A stretch of DNA of 5,621 nucleotides, taken from JALUUH01 sp964636675. GTDB taxonomy: Bacteria > Pseudomonadota > Gammaproteobacteria > S012-40. The notes under the pieces were generated by a model. It worked only from the letters and a program-made list of their open reading frames with translations. It was not told where the DNA came from and made no database searches. Each line of letters opens with the position of its first letter. Position 1 is the first letter of the stretch. The DNA lies in contig CAZWUO010000216.1 in NCBI GenBank assembly GCA_964636675.1, positions 1 through 5,621 of the forward strand, given 5' to 3'. Made by a program: the position numbers and the translations under genes. This document shows positions 5,171-5,621 of the stretch, one piece after another.

Positions 5171-5621
5171 ATGCACGCAACTTTACCTTTGTTGGAGAAT
5201 ACTGATTTTCCAACACTCACGCGTTCAAAACTTGAAATATTGCAAGTAAATTTGGGCTATCGATGCAATCAGCAGTGTTTGCATTGCCACGTGAATGCGG
5301 GGCCTAAAAGAAAAGAGAATATGCAGCAAGAAACCGTTGATCAGCTTATTCAGTTTATCCAAAAACAAAAAATAAAAATTTTAGATTTGACCGGTGGGGC
5401 ACCGGAAATGAATCCAAATTTTGTTTCCCTGGTTGAGCAAGCCAGTGGCTTAGGTATACATGTGATTGACCGCTGTAACTTGACCATATTGAGTGAGCCA
5501 GGTTTTGAAAATATGGCTGAGTTTCTCGCGGAACATAAAGTGGAAGTGGTAGCATCTTTACCCTGTTATACACAGGATAATGTAGATCTACAAAGAGGCA
5601 AGGGGGTTTTTGGGCAAAGTA
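5171..5621 (+). CDS. arsS: ArsS / rSAM-SeCys-type radical SAM enzyme, N-terminal 150 residues (3' cut by window end)
   Basis: An open frame from the ATG at 5171 (GAGGA at 5162-5166, 4 bases upstream) runs off the window with no stop. It encodes the radical SAM core: LQVNLGYRCNQQCLHCHVNAGP has the [4Fe-4S]-binding CX3CX2C (Cys32, Cys36, Cys39), and LDLTGGAPEMNP (71-82) is the SAM-contacting GGxPE region. The motifs HVIDRCNLTIL (97-107), AEFLAEHKVEVVASLPCY (116-133) and NVDLQRGKGVFGQS (137-150) are those I associate with the ArsS / radical SAM-SeCys family (TIGR04167), whose members carry a C-terminal DUF3641 domain, sometimes with selenocysteine. ArsS is proposed to add the deoxyadenosyl group in arsenosugar synthesis. 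Cys102 and Cys132 lie outside the cluster motif. Substrate assignment is inference, since no arsM or arsenic gene is visible. Family confidence is high and symbol confidence moderate. Confidence 0.87.
   Translation, partial: MHATLPLLENTDFPTLTRSKLEILQVNLGYRCNQQCLHCHVNAGPKRKENMQQETVDQLIQFIQKQKIKILDLTGGAPEMNPNFVSLVEQASGLGIHVIDRCNLTILSEPGFENMAEFLAEHKVEVVASLPCYTQDNVDLQRGKGVFGQS

Noticed and set aside
5355..5573. Minus-strand open frame inside the radical SAM gene
   Set aside because: It is antisense to clear radical SAM motifs on the plus strand and has no family signature or ribosome binding site.

Overview
The window reads as chromosomal DNA of a gammaproteobacterium with moderate-to-low GC. 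This rests on protein resemblance (a proteobacterial pyruvate-dehydrogenase-type lipoamide dehydrogenase, and a ThiE/TenI-like domain of the kind usually fused to MutT in gamma- and betaproteobacteria) and not on any database search. Genus or species cannot be named. No tRNA, rRNA, insertion sequence or CRISPR array is visible, and no stretch over 300 bases lacks a gene.

Left part (1-1670): the C-terminal two thirds of a dihydrolipoamide dehydrogenase gene (lpdA), whose reading frame is broken close to the window edge, is followed by a complete VapB/VapC toxin-antitoxin module. vapBC has its own good sigma70-type promoter overlapped by an inverted repeat, and a 4-base ATGA overlap between antitoxin and toxin.

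Middle part (1737-3349): three co-directional genes, probably one operon. They encode an exported GlcG/HbpS-like (DUF336) protein, an exported DUF2147 protein, and a stand-alone TenI/ThiE-like domain that is normally found as the C-terminal half of a MutT fusion. The third gene begins at a weak TTG or GTG start right after the second.

Right part (3390-5621): an ECF sigma factor gene and a small zinc-finger anti-sigma gene lie on the minus strand, 2 bases apart. They are divergent, across about 100 bases, from a plus-strand pair: a secreted DUF547 protein and the N-terminal 150 residues of a radical SAM enzyme of the ArsS / rSAM-SeCys type, cut by the window end. The likely logic is a sigma/anti-sigma switch that senses a redox, metal or similar stress and controls the neighbouring DUF547-radical SAM genes. 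This is the part of the window most likely to be a poorly described system. The ArsS-like gene is identified by its CX3CX2C cluster motif and several strongly family-specific motifs. Its C-terminal domain, the substrate and the rest of the operon lie outside the window.
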